Positions 17,006 through 26,530 of a DNA stretch of 64,000 nt are shown piece by piece; position 1 is the stretch's first letter; each line of letters starts with the position of its first letter. A program made the translations under genes and the position numbers. The notes below the pieces were generated by a model. The model had not been told where the DNA came from. It saw only the letters and a program-made list of their open reading frames with translations, and ran no database searches. This DNA is from Rodentibacter caecimuris (lineage in GTDB: Bacteria > Pseudomonadota > Gammaproteobacteria > Enterobacterales > Pasteurellaceae), in the NCBI RefSeq assembly GCF_024622045.1, contig NZ_JANKBP010000010.1; one strand, given 5' to 3'.

Positions 17006-17638
17006 TTACTTTTTACGTTGATCGTCCAACTCTACCCCTTTTGGCGGCTTGAATTGGAACAAACTATCCGAGAGAGGCTGATTGGTAATATTGCGCAACA
17101 CATAGAGATTGGTTTGACCGTCTTTCTCCGTGGTACTGAAATTTCTCAATATGCCATTTTCATCCACTCGAATATCAAATTGTTTGATATTACTTTTCGT
17201 TGATTTAGGTTTTAACACAAAAGTATCCGCCTGTTTTGTCACCGAATATTGATTCCAATGGCTGTTATCATCACTGGTTAGCAAGACAAAAGGAGTGTTA
17301 TTTATCGCCTCTTTCACCCACTGCGCCGTTACTTGCTGGACAAAAGGATCGTAATACCAAAGGGTTTTACCGTCTGCAATAATCTGTGTTTCTTGTGGCG
17401 ATGTAGTCTCCATACGGAATAAATTCGGACGTTTAATTTGAATTTTCCCATTCCCTTGTTGTACGTTTTTGCCTCCGGCAGATGTTACCGTTTGGGAAAA
17501 ATCCGCACTTAATACATTCACTTGGCTTAAGCGTGATTGCAACTCACTTGCGGCATCGGCAAGCGCTATATTGGTGAATCCGATGAAACCCAACCCGATT
17601 AAACTAAGTGCGGTCAATTTTGAACTTATTTTTTTCAT
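17006..17638 (-). CDS. lolA: Outer-membrane lipoprotein carrier LolA
   Basis: The 210-residue periplasmic chaperone takes lipoproteins from LolCDE to LolB. A signal peptide ends at NIALADAASELQ. The mature part has the beta-sheet half-barrel with ADFSQTV, KIQIKRPNLFRMET and TLWYYDPFVQQVT. The start is the ATG at 17638, preceded by AAGGAAAG; an ATG 19 codons upstream lies before that site. Partner lolB is at 27848. It lies 25 bases after ftsK. Confidence 0.95.
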   Translation of the reverse strand: MKKISSKLTALSLIGLGFIGFTNIALADAASELQSRLSQVNVLSADFSQTVTSAGGKNVQQGNGKIQIKRPNLFRMETTSPQETQIIADGKTLWYYDPFVQQVTAQWVKEAINNTPFVLLTSDDNSHWNQYSVTKQADTFVLKPKSTKSNIKQFDIRVDENGILRNFSTTEKDGQTNLYVLRNITNQPLSDSLFQFKPPKGVELDDQRKK

Positions 17639-17663
17639 TTTACTTTCCTTTTTAAAGTAGCAA

Positions 17664-20450
17664 TTAATAATCCGGACGACGCGCAAGAATCTCACGTTTT
17701 CCGTTTTGCATAGCGCTCACAATACCTTGTTCTTCCATTTGATCCATAATTCTGGCGGCACGGTTAAAGCCTACGCTGAATTTACGTTGAAGGGCAGATA
17801 CGGAAGTGGTGCCTGTTGTGAGGACAAACTCCATCACTTCATCAAATAGCGGATCTAACTCGCCACTGTTTCCCACTGATTTTTCAGCCGTTTCTTCGTC
17901 ATCGGCACTCTCTAAAATGCCATCAATATAATCCGGTTTACCCCGTGCCCGCCAATCATCGGCGATACGTACCACTTCATCATCACTCATAAAAGCACCA
18001 TGTACACGAATCAGATCCGAAGAGCCCTGCCCTGAATAAAGCATATCGCCACGCCCCAATAAGGCTTCGGCTCCCCCTTGATCCAAAATGGTGCGAGAGT
18101 CAATTTTACTTGCCACGGTAAAGGCAATACGGCTCGGCACATTCGCTTTAATTAATCCGGTGATCACATCTACTGACGGACGTTGTGTTGCCAAAATCAA
18201 GTGAATCCCAATTGCCCGTGCTTTTTGGGCTAAACGAGCGATTAATTCTTCAATTTGTTTACCCGCAACCATCATCAGATCGGCAAACTCATCAACGATC
18301 ACAACGATATAGCTTAATTTTTTCAGTGCCGGCGGCATTTGATCCATAGTATCGCCCGGTTTCCAAATTGGATTCGGAATCGGCATTCCCATGCCTTCAT
18401 ATTCATCAATTTTTTCATTAAAGCCTTCAATATTCCGTACCCGAAGGGCTGAAAGCAATTGATAGCGGCGCTCCATTTCATCGACACACCAACGCAGTGC
18501 ATTCGCCGCTTTTTTCATATCGGTGACAACCGGTGTGAGCAAATGCGGAATATCGTTATAGACGGAAAGCTCCACAACTTTCGGGTCAATCATGATAAAT
18601 TTCACTTCTTCCGGTTGGACACGGAAAAGCAAACTTAAAATCATGGTATTCACGCCAACCGATTTACCGGAACCCGTTGAACCGGCCACCAGTAAATGAG
18701 GCATTTTTGCCAAATCCACGACAACAGGTTTACCACTAATATCTTTCCCCAATGCCATCGGTAAAAGTGCTTTAGAATCACGAAATTCGTTGCTATCCAA
18801 CACATCACGTAACGGTACGATTTGACGATGCGCATTCGGCGTTTCAATACCGATATAAGGTTTGCCCGGAATCACTTCCGCCACCCGAATAGAACGGAAC
18901 ATCAACGCACGTGCTAAATCCGTATCAATATTTGTTACTTTTGAGGCTTTCACCCCCGGTTGTAATTCAAGCTCGTAACGCGTTACCACCGGCCCGACCA
19001 GTACATCTTTCACCACTGCTTTTACATTAAAGTTCCGCAGCTGTTGTTCAATACGTTGCGACGTATCATGAATTTCCTCACGGGTGATATCCTGAGCTTG
19101 GGTCGGTCGATGTTCCAATAATGCTAAACTTGGTAATGGCGTACTCGGTTTTTCCCGTTTTGTGGTGGGTTGCTGAAACGCCGGATGAACCAAAGAGTCG
19201 CCATAGGGTTTATAAATTGGCGCGTCAGATTCCGCCAAAATCACTTGTAACGCCTCTTCGGCATTTAGCGCTTTAGCACGGGCTTCCATCTCTGCCAAGC
19301 GTTGTTTTTCCTGTTCGGCAAATTGACGGGATAAATCATCTTCCAAACGATTGTTTTCTACCACATCGGGATACCGAGCCGATTCAGCCTCCAATGAAAT
19401 CGCTTGCTTCATTGGTGCTAGCGTCACTTTTGGAATAGCGGGTTTATCTAAAGTAAAATCATCTTCACTTTGTGAATTTTCTTCCGTCTGTTTATTCCCC
19501 TGTTCCCACGACATCATAAAATCCGATTGTCTTGACATATTTTCCGGCTCGGAAATGGTGACTTTTGGCAATTCATCTAAATTTTCCGTTTTAAAACCAT
19601 CAAATTTTTCGTCAAATTCAGATATTGATTTTTGATGTTGGGAAGACATATCCAAAGACGGTGATAATCCTCGAATATTGATCAGTTTTTCCGGTTGAAC
19701 CAGAGGATTTTCTACATTTGTATCAGTTTCTGTTTCTTTAAAAGGTTGATTTTCATCTTTTTTCTCTGCTTCTTCCGACAATTTGTTATCTTCTTTAACC
19801 AAACTCAATGGCTTACGAATCACAATTTGTTCTAGTTCTTCAACAGATTCTGACGATTGCTCTAGCTCTTGTTGAGCGTCATTTTTCATCGTGAGCCAAT
19901 TATAAAAACGCCCGATCAAGCGAATTAATGAAGCGCCTGAGCAAAAAATAAAGCCCAGAACAGCCAGTCCGAAACCGCCAAGAATACAGCCGAATTTTCC
20001 TAAAGTCGGATAAAGCGAAATCACCAGACTACCGCCTAATACACCGCCGGATAAGTAATAATTGGTATTGGAAAGCAGCAAGGTTGCCATAATGGTTAAG
20101 CCAATTAATAATGTAACGAAACCAAAACTACGCAACACAATTTTTGTGATTGATAGCGAACGGACAGCTTTTGTTTTTAGTAGAAATACCGGTACGAAAA
20201 AGATCAGAAAAGGCAGTAAATGCCCTACGTAACCCAAAAAAACAAAGAGGGCATCAATTATCCACGCCCCGAAAGCCCCCGCCTTATTAATTGTTTCACT
20301 CTGAAAACTGGCGGTTGACCAAGAATTATCCAATGGTGTGTAGCTTGACCACGCCACAATCAGATATAACCCGAAAAGTGCGGTCAATCCCAAGATTAAT
20401 TCACCCAAGTATTGTTTAGGGGTGAAACGTTCAGTAATTCGTTTAATCAT
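17664..20450 (-). CDS. ftsK: DNA translocase FtsK
   Basis: This 928-residue septal protein has four N-terminal membrane helices (to about residue 180) and an acidic/Gln-rich linker (about 190-430). The RecA-like motor has Walker A VAGSTGSGKSVGVN and Walker B YIVVIVDEFADLMMV, and the C-terminal gamma winged helix (VSALQRKFSVGFNRAARIMDQMEEQG) reads KOPS-like sites. It pumps chromosome ends towards dif and activates XerCD. The linker is short compared with E. coli FtsK (1329 residues). It follows lrp by two bases, so the two are co-transcribed. Confidence 0.97.
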   Translation of the reverse strand: MIKRITERFTPKQYLGELILGLTALFGLYLIVAWSSYTPLDNSWSTASFQSETINKAGAFGAWIIDALFVFLGYVGHLLPFLIFFVPVFLLKTKAVRSLSITKIVLRSFGFVTLLIGLTIMATLLLSNTNYYLSGGVLGGSLVISLYPTLGKFGCILGGFGLAVLGFIFCSGASLIRLIGRFYNWLTMKNDAQQELEQSSESVEELEQIVIRKPLSLVKEDNKLSEEAEKKDENQPFKETETDTNVENPLVQPEKLINIRGLSPSLDMSSQHQKSISEFDEKFDGFKTENLDELPKVTISEPENMSRQSDFMMSWEQGNKQTEENSQSEDDFTLDKPAIPKVTLAPMKQAISLEAESARYPDVVENNRLEDDLSRQFAEQEKQRLAEMEARAKALNAEEALQVILAESDAPIYKPYGDSLVHPAFQQPTTKREKPSTPLPSLALLEHRPTQAQDITREEIHDTSQRIEQQLRNFNVKAVVKDVLVGPVVTRYELELQPGVKASKVTNIDTDLARALMFRSIRVAEVIPGKPYIGIETPNAHRQIVPLRDVLDSNEFRDSKALLPMALGKDISGKPVVVDLAKMPHLLVAGSTGSGKSVGVNTMILSLLFRVQPEEVKFIMIDPKVVELSVYNDIPHLLTPVVTDMKKAANALRWCVDEMERRYQLLSALRVRNIEGFNEKIDEYEGMGMPIPNPIWKPGDTMDQMPPALKKLSYIVVIVDEFADLMMVAGKQIEELIARLAQKARAIGIHLILATQRPSVDVITGLIKANVPSRIAFTVASKIDSRTILDQGGAEALLGRGDMLYSGQGSSDLIRVHGAFMSDDEVVRIADDWRARGKPDYIDGILESADDEETAEKSVGNSGELDPLFDEVMEFVLTTGTTSVSALQRKFSVGFNRAARIMDQMEEQGIVSAMQNGKREILARRPDY

Positions 20451-20452
20451 TT

Positions 20453-20932
20453 TTATTTTAAAACTAGATAATTGGTTTGTTTAACTTCTTCCATCACAAC
20501 ATAGGTACGTGTGTCATTCACTCCCGGCAAACGAAGTAAGGTTGTACCGAGCAATTTACGATAAGCCGCCATATCCGCCACTCGCGTTTTTAACAGATAA
20601 TCAAAATCGCCCGACACCAAATGGCATTCTTGGATTTCATCAAGAGCTTGAATCGCCTCGTTAAATTCTTCAAATACATCGGGCTTGCCCCGTACAAGCG
20701 TAATTTCAACAATCACTAAAAGCGGGGCATCAAGTAATTCGGGGTTCAGCAAAGCACGATAGCCCATAATCACCCCCTGCTTTTCCAAACGTTTTACCCG
20801 CTCTAAACAAGGTGTCGGAGATAAACCGACTTTTTTGGAAAGATCAATATTTGAAATTTTGCCATTACGTTGCAATTCATTGAGGATTTTAATATCGATC
20901 GCATCTAACGCTTTGTTTAATTTCTTTTCCAT
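20453..20932 (-). CDS. lrp: Leucine-responsive regulatory protein Lrp
   Basis: The 159-residue AsnC/Lrp-family regulator has an N-terminal helix-turn-helix (ILNELQRNGKISNIDLSKKVGLSPTPCLERVKRLE) followed by a RAM ligand-binding domain (LVSGDFDYLLKTRVADM). Its length and sequence match the global Lrp rather than AsnC. It likely controls amino-acid metabolism genes and itself. Its promoter lies in the 74-base gap after radA. Confidence 0.94.
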   Translation of the reverse strand: MEKKLNKALDAIDIKILNELQRNGKISNIDLSKKVGLSPTPCLERVKRLEKQGVIMGYRALLNPELLDAPLLVIVEITLVRGKPDVFEEFNEAIQALDEIQECHLVSGDFDYLLKTRVADMAAYRKLLGTTLLRLPGVNDTRTYVVMEEVKQTNYLVLK

Positions 20933-21006
20933 TTTGTTTACTATCCATTTTTACACAGGCGTATTTTAGCGAATTTTGCCGAGGTTTTCAGTATGACAAT
21001 GAATTT

Positions 21007-22383
21007 CTAGAAATTATCCAACACGTCTAATGCGTCCGCTAATTTTTTCACGGTAAAAACTTGCATATTTTCGACCGCACTTTTCGGTTTATTCCCAAAA
21101 GGAACAATAGCACGTTTAAAACCGTGTTTTGCCGCTTCACTAATGCGTTCCTGCCCGCTCGGTACCGGACGAATTTCGCCGGCAAGCCCCACCTCACCAA
21201 AGATCACTAAATCTTGCGGTAAGGGACGGTTGCGAAAACTGGAAATTAACGCCAGAAGCAAGGCAAGATCCGCACTGGTTTCCGTAACCTTTACCCCGCC
21301 TACAACATTCACGAATACATCTTGATCCGCCATTTGCAAACCGCCGTGGCGATGCAATACCGCAAGCAATAATGCTAAACGATTTTGCTCTAACCCCACC
21401 GCCACACGACGTGGATTTGACAACATAGAATGATCCACTAAGGCTTGAATTTCAACCAAAAGCGGGCGTGTACCTTCCCATAACACCATCACCGAACTAC
21501 CCGGCGTTTGCTCGTCTCCACGGCTTAAAAAAATGGCGGAAGGATTTTTAACTTCACGTAAACCTTGTTCTGTCATACCGAATACGCCAAGTTCATTTAC
21601 CGCACCAAAGCGGTTTTTATGGCTACGTAAAGTACGATAACGGGAATCCGCCTCCCCTTCCAAAAGTAGGGAACAATCAATCGCGTGTTCCAACACTTTC
21701 GGGCCGGCAAGGGTGCCGTCTTTGGTGACGTGCCCCACCATAATAATCGCCACTTGACGGGTTTTCGCATAACGTGTCAAAAAAGAGGCGCATTCCCGCA
21801 CTTGCGCCACACTACCGGGCGAAGATTGAATATCCGCTAAATGCATCACTTGGATAGAATCAATCACGATAATTTGCGGTTTGAGTTGATCCGCCAAATT
21901 ACAGATTTGCTCTACTGAAGTTTCAGAAAGCATATTCAGTTGATCGTTCGGTAAACCAAGACGGTTCGCCCGCATTGCCACCTGCTGTAAAGATTCTTCC
22001 CCTGTGACATAAAGTGCGGTCATTTTTTGTGCCAAACCGCACATCACTTGCAACAACAAGGTACTTTTTCCCGCACCGGGATGACCGCCGATCAAAATCG
22101 CACTTCCCGGTACAATGCCTCCGCCCAGCACGCGATCAAGCTCTTTAAAGCCACTGCTGAAACGGGGCGTTTCCTGTAAACTAATTTCTGACAGCGTTTG
22201 AATTTTTGCCTGCGTTTCACCTGCATAACCGCTGAAACGATCATTTTTTGGTTTTGTGGCGGAAATCAACCGCACTTCGCTAATCGTATTCCACGCTTTA
22301 CAGGCAGAACACTGCCCTTGCCAACGGGGAAACTCCGCACCACAATCATTACATACATAGGCTGTTTTCGGCGCTTTTGCCAT
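21007..22383 (-). CDS. radA: DNA repair protein RadA/Sms
   Basis: The 458-residue protein has a C4 zinc finger (CNDCGAEFPRWQGQCSAC), a RecA-like ATPase with Walker A GGHPGAGKSTLL, the RadA-specific KNRFG motif and a C-terminal Lon-protease-like domain (from about residue 350; DLALLLALISSFRNRPLP). It drives branch migration of recombination intermediates and in competent bacteria assists integration of transforming DNA, which is relevant in a USS-bearing genome. Upstream, 18 bases away, is the CYTH gene. Confidence 0.97.
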   Translation of the reverse strand: MAKAPKTAYVCNDCGAEFPRWQGQCSACKAWNTISEVRLISATKPKNDRFSGYAGETQAKIQTLSEISLQETPRFSSGFKELDRVLGGGIVPGSAILIGGHPGAGKSTLLLQVMCGLAQKMTALYVTGEESLQQVAMRANRLGLPNDQLNMLSETSVEQICNLADQLKPQIIVIDSIQVMHLADIQSSPGSVAQVRECASFLTRYAKTRQVAIIMVGHVTKDGTLAGPKVLEHAIDCSLLLEGEADSRYRTLRSHKNRFGAVNELGVFGMTEQGLREVKNPSAIFLSRGDEQTPGSSVMVLWEGTRPLLVEIQALVDHSMLSNPRRVAVGLEQNRLALLLAVLHRHGGLQMADQDVFVNVVGGVKVTETSADLALLLALISSFRNRPLPQDLVIFGEVGLAGEIRPVPSGQERISEAAKHGFKRAIVPFGNKPKSAVENMQVFTVKKLADALDVLDNF

Positions 22384-22401
22384 TCTTTCACCCTTAAATT
22401 T

Positions 22402-23451
22402 TTACAATGCGAGATTCATCAATTTCACCACTCTCTCAACATAAAAACGGTTTTTAAAAAGTGCGGTGAGTTTTTCAATGGTTTTTTCATTATCTTTCGT
22501 TTCGCTATGAAAACGAATCAATGCCTGAATTTTATTAAGAAAATACTGATTGTTTTCTAACAATTGCGGCAATATATTATCGTCCGTTAAGTTTTCTCCT
22601 TTACTTTTTACGACGGCCTCAAACAATCCCTTATTTTCATCATAATAGTGATATAAATTAAAAAAAGCGCCTACACGTTCTACAGTTTTCATAAAATCTT
22701 GGCAAAAAACCGATTTTGGCAATGACAGGGTTTCCTCCACCAATTCTTGTTCCATTTTCAGTACAGCATTAAATTTAGCCTGAAAATCAACCGCACTTTC
22801 TTCCCGTTCCGCTCTTAAAAAATCACGCCATTTATTTAACCAATCGGTCATTATAGGGAGATGTCCTAATTGATAGCCCCGTTTTGCCTTGCTGGCACTG
22901 CTGAAATACATATCGGTTAACATCGGCAATTCTTCAACAAAATAAAACAGATCGCCAATTTCCCCCTCTTTTAATTCAAGCTCAATTTCGCAAATCGGTT
23001 GTGAACGATCGCCATTCACAATTTCTCCCTGGTCAAAAGCCACCTCAATTTTGGAATCTCGAAATTCAATCAGCCATAAAGTGCGGTTAAAATCCGTTGA
23101 GAATATGGCATTCAATGGTGCATTGGGTAACTGCTCAAAGTGGTACAGTTTCCGTAACTGTTCATTTGTCGGCGTTTCTTTTTCTTTCAGCGGTAAATTA
23201 TATTCCGGACGCTCGTGCAAACCACCGACAACTCTCCCATTGGTTTTCAGGGTTAATGTAAATTGTTGATCTTCTTGTCGAATACGCAATCCCATTTTCT
23301 GTTTAGCAAGAAAATGATCAGGGTAATCATAATAAGTATTACCAAGAAAAAATCTTTTATATTCCAATAAGGTGAATTGTTTGAGATGCTGTTCCAATAA
23401 ATTGAATGCTTCCACTGAAACAACAAGCTTGAGTTCGATTTCATTGTTCAT
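22402..23451 (-). CDS. CYTH domain protein (YgiF-like triphosphatase)
   Basis: This 349-residue protein has the CYTH tunnel-fold signature at the N-terminus: EIELKLVV (ExExK), then LGNTYYDYPDHFL, MGLRIRQED, FTLTLKTNG and CEIELELKEGE. It resembles E. coli YgiF, an inorganic triphosphatase, but the C-terminal helical (CHAD-like) part is shorter than in the 433-residue E. coli protein. Catalysis needs divalent metal held by the acidic residues. The start MNNEIELK is the family start, with GAGGATAAATCC-type purines upstream. Confidence 0.85.
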   Translation of the reverse strand: MNNEIELKLVVSVEAFNLLEQHLKQFTLLEYKRFFLGNTYYDYPDHFLAKQKMGLRIRQEDQQFTLTLKTNGRVVGGLHERPEYNLPLKEKETPTNEQLRKLYHFEQLPNAPLNAIFSTDFNRTLWLIEFRDSKIEVAFDQGEIVNGDRSQPICEIELELKEGEIGDLFYFVEELPMLTDMYFSSASKAKRGYQLGHLPIMTDWLNKWRDFLRAEREESAVDFQAKFNAVLKMEQELVEETLSLPKSVFCQDFMKTVERVGAFFNLYHYYDENKGLFEAVVKSKGENLTDDNILPQLLENNQYFLNKIQALIRFHSETKDNEKTIEKLTALFKNRFYVERVVKLMNLAL

Positions 23452-23802
23452 GAGGATAAATCCTTATTAATTTAACTGGTTAAATATACAAGTAAATATA
23501 AATAAATCAAGGTTTTTGTGCCTTATCGCTTTTCAACGAAAACATAACGAAATTTCAAAATGTTAGCCAATCTTTTGACTTATTGAGTGAAAATCAGCCT
23601 AATTTTTTCATTTCCGAGCAGTATAAATATATCTCAACCTAAAGCTAGCCCTTAGCTTTACTCTTGTCGGATTACAATCTGTGCAAGAATTGAGCTTTAG
23701 CCAATATGGCGATGGTTGTTGTCTTAAAATCAATTCTATTTCAAATAAAAATCAGGTAATATGCGCACGAATTTCAACCCCCTATTATGGAGTAAATGAG
23801 AT
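23452..23802. other. Divergent promoter region with a short inverted repeat
   Basis: A 351-base AT-rich gap between divergent genes. TAAAGCT (23640) pairs with AGCTTTA (23654) over seven bases. No open frame with a ribosome site and no tRNA seen. The phosphate-uptake promoter should be here, but I see no convincing Pho box. Confidence 0.5.
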
Positions 23803-24483
23803 ATGGCAATGAATAATATCCTTGGATTATTTGCCCACTCGCCTTTAAAACCATTGCAAAAACATTCGGACAAAGTCACTGAATGTTGCAATCTTTTAAT
23901 TCCTTTTTTTGAAAAAACTTTCTCAAAGGACTGGGAAAATGCAGAAAATATGCGTTTAGAAATTTCCCAACGCGAACGTGAGGCAGATACTCTCAAACGT
24001 GAAATCCGTTTGAAATTGCCACGCGGTTTATTCTTACCTATTGATCGTACCGATTTATTAGAGTTGGTCACACAACAAGACAAACTCGCAAACTTCGCTA
24101 AAGATATTGCCGGTCGTATGATTGGCCGTCAGCTTAGTATCCCTGAAGAAATGCAGGAAGATTTTTTGAACTATGTTCGTCGCAGCTTAGATTCCATTCA
24201 TCAAGCTCATTTGGTGATTGAAGAAATGGATAAATTATTGGAAACCGGCTTTAAAGGTCGTGAATTACAATTAGTGAACAATATGATTCAAGAATTGGAC
24301 AGCATTGAAGACGATACGGATCAAATGCAAATTAAACTGCGTAAGATGCTTTACATCATCGAGAGCCGTTACAATCCGATTGATGTGATGTTCTTATATA
24401 AAATCATTGAATGGGTAGGCGTCCTTGCCGACCAAGCACAACGTGTTGGTTCACGTATTGAATTAATGTTAGCGCGTTCATAA
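23803..24483 (+). CDS. PhoU-like DUF47 protein partnering Pit
   Basis: This 226-residue helical protein of the DUF47 (TIGR00153, YkaA-type) family is distantly related to PhoU. Its repeats of charged helices (SQREREADTLKREIRLKLPRG, then LDSIEDDTDQMQ) match the family. Such proteins are almost always encoded beside low-affinity phosphate permeases and are thought to modulate them. Here pit follows after 25 bases in the same direction. GGAGTAAATGAGAT precedes the ATG. Cytosolic, probably membrane-associated through Pit. Confidence 0.9.
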   Translation: MAMNNILGLFAHSPLKPLQKHSDKVTECCNLLIPFFEKTFSKDWENAENMRLEISQREREADTLKREIRLKLPRGLFLPIDRTDLLELVTQQDKLANFAKDIAGRMIGRQLSIPEEMQEDFLNYVRRSLDSIHQAHLVIEEMDKLLETGFKGRELQLVNNMIQELDSIEDDTDQMQIKLRKMLYIIESRYNPIDVMFLYKIIEWVGVLADQAQRVGSRIELMLARS

Positions 24484-24508
24484 AACTAATATACATAGGA
24501 AAAAGACT

Positions 24509-25771
24509 ATGGAAATAATTAATCAATATGGTACATGGTTGGTGTTAATCACCGCTGTGTTTGGTTTTTTTATGGCGTTTGGTATTGGCGCTAATGATGT
24601 ATCGAATTCTATGGGGACCTCTGTAGGGTCAGGCACAATTACAGTAAAACAAGCGATTATTATCGCATTAATTTTTGAATCTGCCGGTGCTTATCTTGCC
24701 GGTGGCGAAGTCACGGAAACCATTAAAAGTGGTGTGATTGACCCTATGCAGTTTGTCGATACACCGGAAATTCTCGCGCTCGGCATGATTTCCGCCCTCT
24801 TTGCTTCCGGTGTTTGGTTATTTATCGCAACCAAAATGGGGTGGCCGGTTTCCGGTACACATACTATTATCGGTGCAATTGTTGGCTTTGCTTGTATCAC
24901 GATCGGGCCCGGCTCGGTGGATTGGTCAACAATCGGTAGCATTGTAGGAAGTTGGTTTGTGACACCTGTAATTGCAGGGATTTTGGCTTATGCCATTTTT
25001 GCCAGCACACAAAAGCTCATCTTTGATACGGATCAACCGCTGAAAAATGCCCAAAAATATGGCCCTTACTATATGGGTATCACTATCTTTGTGCTTTGTA
25101 TCGTAACAATGAAAAAAGGTTTGAAACACGTTGGCTTACACCTGTCTAACGGGGAAACATTAGTGATTTCATTTGCGATCAGCCTGATAGGGATGATTTT
25201 CTTTCACTTCTATTTCCGCAGCAAAACCTTCGCTCAATCTGCAACAAAAGGCACATTTGGTGCGGTCGAAAAAGTATTTAGTATTTTAATGCTCTTAACC
25301 GCCTGCGCTATGGCGTTTGCTCATGGTTCTAATGATGTAGCAAATGCGATTGGCCCGCTTTCAGCCGTAGTATCTATTGTTGATGAAGGAGGCAAAATTG
25401 TTTCGGGCGGTACTCTGGCTTGGTGGATTCTGCCACTGGGTGCACTAGGTATCGCAGTAGGGTTAATTTCCATGGGGAAAAAAGTGATGGCGACAGTAGG
25501 ATCGGGTATCACCGATTTAACCCCAAGTCGTGGTTTTGCTGCTCAGTTTGCCACCGCGATGACGGTGGTTGTGGCTTCGGGTACAGGTTTACCGATCTCC
25601 ACAACACAAACTCTTGTTGGGGCAATCTTAGGTATCGGTTTTGCACGAGGTATCGCCGCCTTAAACTTGACAGTAATCCGCAATATCATTAGCTCATGGG
25701 TCGTCACACTACCGGCGGGCGCTTTCTTTGCTATCATGATTTTTTATATCTTGCGGGCAATTTTTCACTAA
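24509..25771 (+). CDS. pit: Inorganic phosphate transporter Pit
   Basis: The 420-residue membrane protein has the duplicated PiT signature: GIGANDVSNSMGTSVGSG near residue 26 and AHGSNDVANAIGPLSAV near residue 272. About ten to twelve helices are predicted. The family imports metal-phosphate with protons in bacteria. It is the second gene after the DUF47 regulator; an uptake-sequence hairpin ends the transcript. Confidence 0.94.
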   Translation: MEIINQYGTWLVLITAVFGFFMAFGIGANDVSNSMGTSVGSGTITVKQAIIIALIFESAGAYLAGGEVTETIKSGVIDPMQFVDTPEILALGMISALFASGVWLFIATKMGWPVSGTHTIIGAIVGFACITIGPGSVDWSTIGSIVGSWFVTPVIAGILAYAIFASTQKLIFDTDQPLKNAQKYGPYYMGITIFVLCIVTMKKGLKHVGLHLSNGETLVISFAISLIGMIFFHFYFRSKTFAQSATKGTFGAVEKVFSILMLLTACAMAFAHGSNDVANAIGPLSAVVSIVDEGGKIVSGGTLAWWILPLGALGIAVGLISMGKKVMATVGSGITDLTPSRGFAAQFATAMTVVVASGTGLPISTTQTLVGAILGIGFARGIAALNLTVIRNIISSWVVTLPAGAFFAIMIFYILRAIFH

Positions 25772-25777
25772 TTAAAA

Positions 25778-25805
25778 AAAGTGCGGTTAAATTTAATCGC
25801 ACTTT
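25778..25805 (+). terminator. Uptake-sequence hairpin terminator after pit
   Basis: AAAGTGCGGTTAAA pairs with TTTAATCGCACTTT (one G-T pair). The second arm has decayed from the exact uptake core. Confidence 0.8.
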
Positions 25806-25858
25806 CTTTCTTAATTACGGTCTGTAGCAAAGTGACTTAAAATAATTAAAGGATAACT

Positions 25859-26482
25859 ATGCCAAAAATTTCCTCAATACTGACTCAATTTTTACTCCCT
25901 AGCGTTTTACTCGGTTCAGTAATAAATTCTGCTTATGCGGAAACCCAATACGTGACAGAAAACCTCAATACTTATCTCCGTCGCGGTGCTGGCGACCAAT
26001 TTAAAATTGCCGGAGCGATTCAAGCCGGTGAACAAGTAAATGTATTAGAACGACAAGGCAAGTATAGTCTCATTCGTGACAGCAAAAACCGTGAGGCTTG
26101 GATTTTAACTGCCGAACTAAGCAATACACCAAGCAGCAAGCTTGAAAATCCAAAATTAAAAGCCCAAATTCAGGAATTAACATTAAAACTTAATCATTTA
26201 GACAATGATTGGCAACAACGCACCGTAGAAATGCAGCGGCGTACCAAGCAGTCCGAGCAACAAAGCAGCGAATTATTGGAACAGAATTCCCAGCTCAAAC
26301 GCGAGTTAGAAATTACCAAAAATAAAAATCGCGATTTAGAAGCCATGCTTGATGTCAGCAAACGTGAAATTGCAATCCAATGGTTCATTTACGGCGGTTC
26401 GGTACTTGGTGTCGGATTATTACTTGGCTTAATTATTCCTCATATTTTACCAAGACGTAAACGCCGTGACGGCTGGGCATAA
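25859..26482 (+). CDS. SH3-domain protein of the TIGR04211 / YgiM type
   Basis: This 207-residue protein has a signal peptide ending SAYAET and a bacterial SH3 domain (about residues 28-90: LNTYLRRGAGDQFKIAGAIQAGEQVNVLE). A coiled coil (about 100-165, rich in Gln/Glu/Lys) follows, then one C-terminal membrane helix (WFIYGGSVLGVGLLLGLII) and a basic tail RRKRRDGWA. The domains would sit in the periplasm, anchored at the C-terminus. In enterobacteria ygiM stands before cca, exactly as here. Function unknown; a peptidoglycan-associated role is plausible. Confidence 0.88.
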   Translation: MPKISSILTQFLLPSVLLGSVINSAYAETQYVTENLNTYLRRGAGDQFKIAGAIQAGEQVNVLERQGKYSLIRDSKNREAWILTAELSNTPSSKLENPKLKAQIQELTLKLNHLDNDWQQRTVEMQRRTKQSEQQSSELLEQNSQLKRELEITKNKNRDLEAMLDVSKREIAIQWFIYGGSVLGVGLLLGLIIPHILPRRKRRDGWA

Positions 26483-26488
26483 TCAATC

Positions 26489-26517
26489 GCACCGAGCAAA
26501 TGTTCGGTGTTTCTTTT
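26489..26517 (+). terminator. Hairpin terminator before cca
   Basis: CACCGA pairs with TCGGTG over eight bases and is followed by a T-rich run (TTTCTTTTTT). Confidence 0.7.
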
Positions 26518-26530
26518 TTAGGGGAGATCA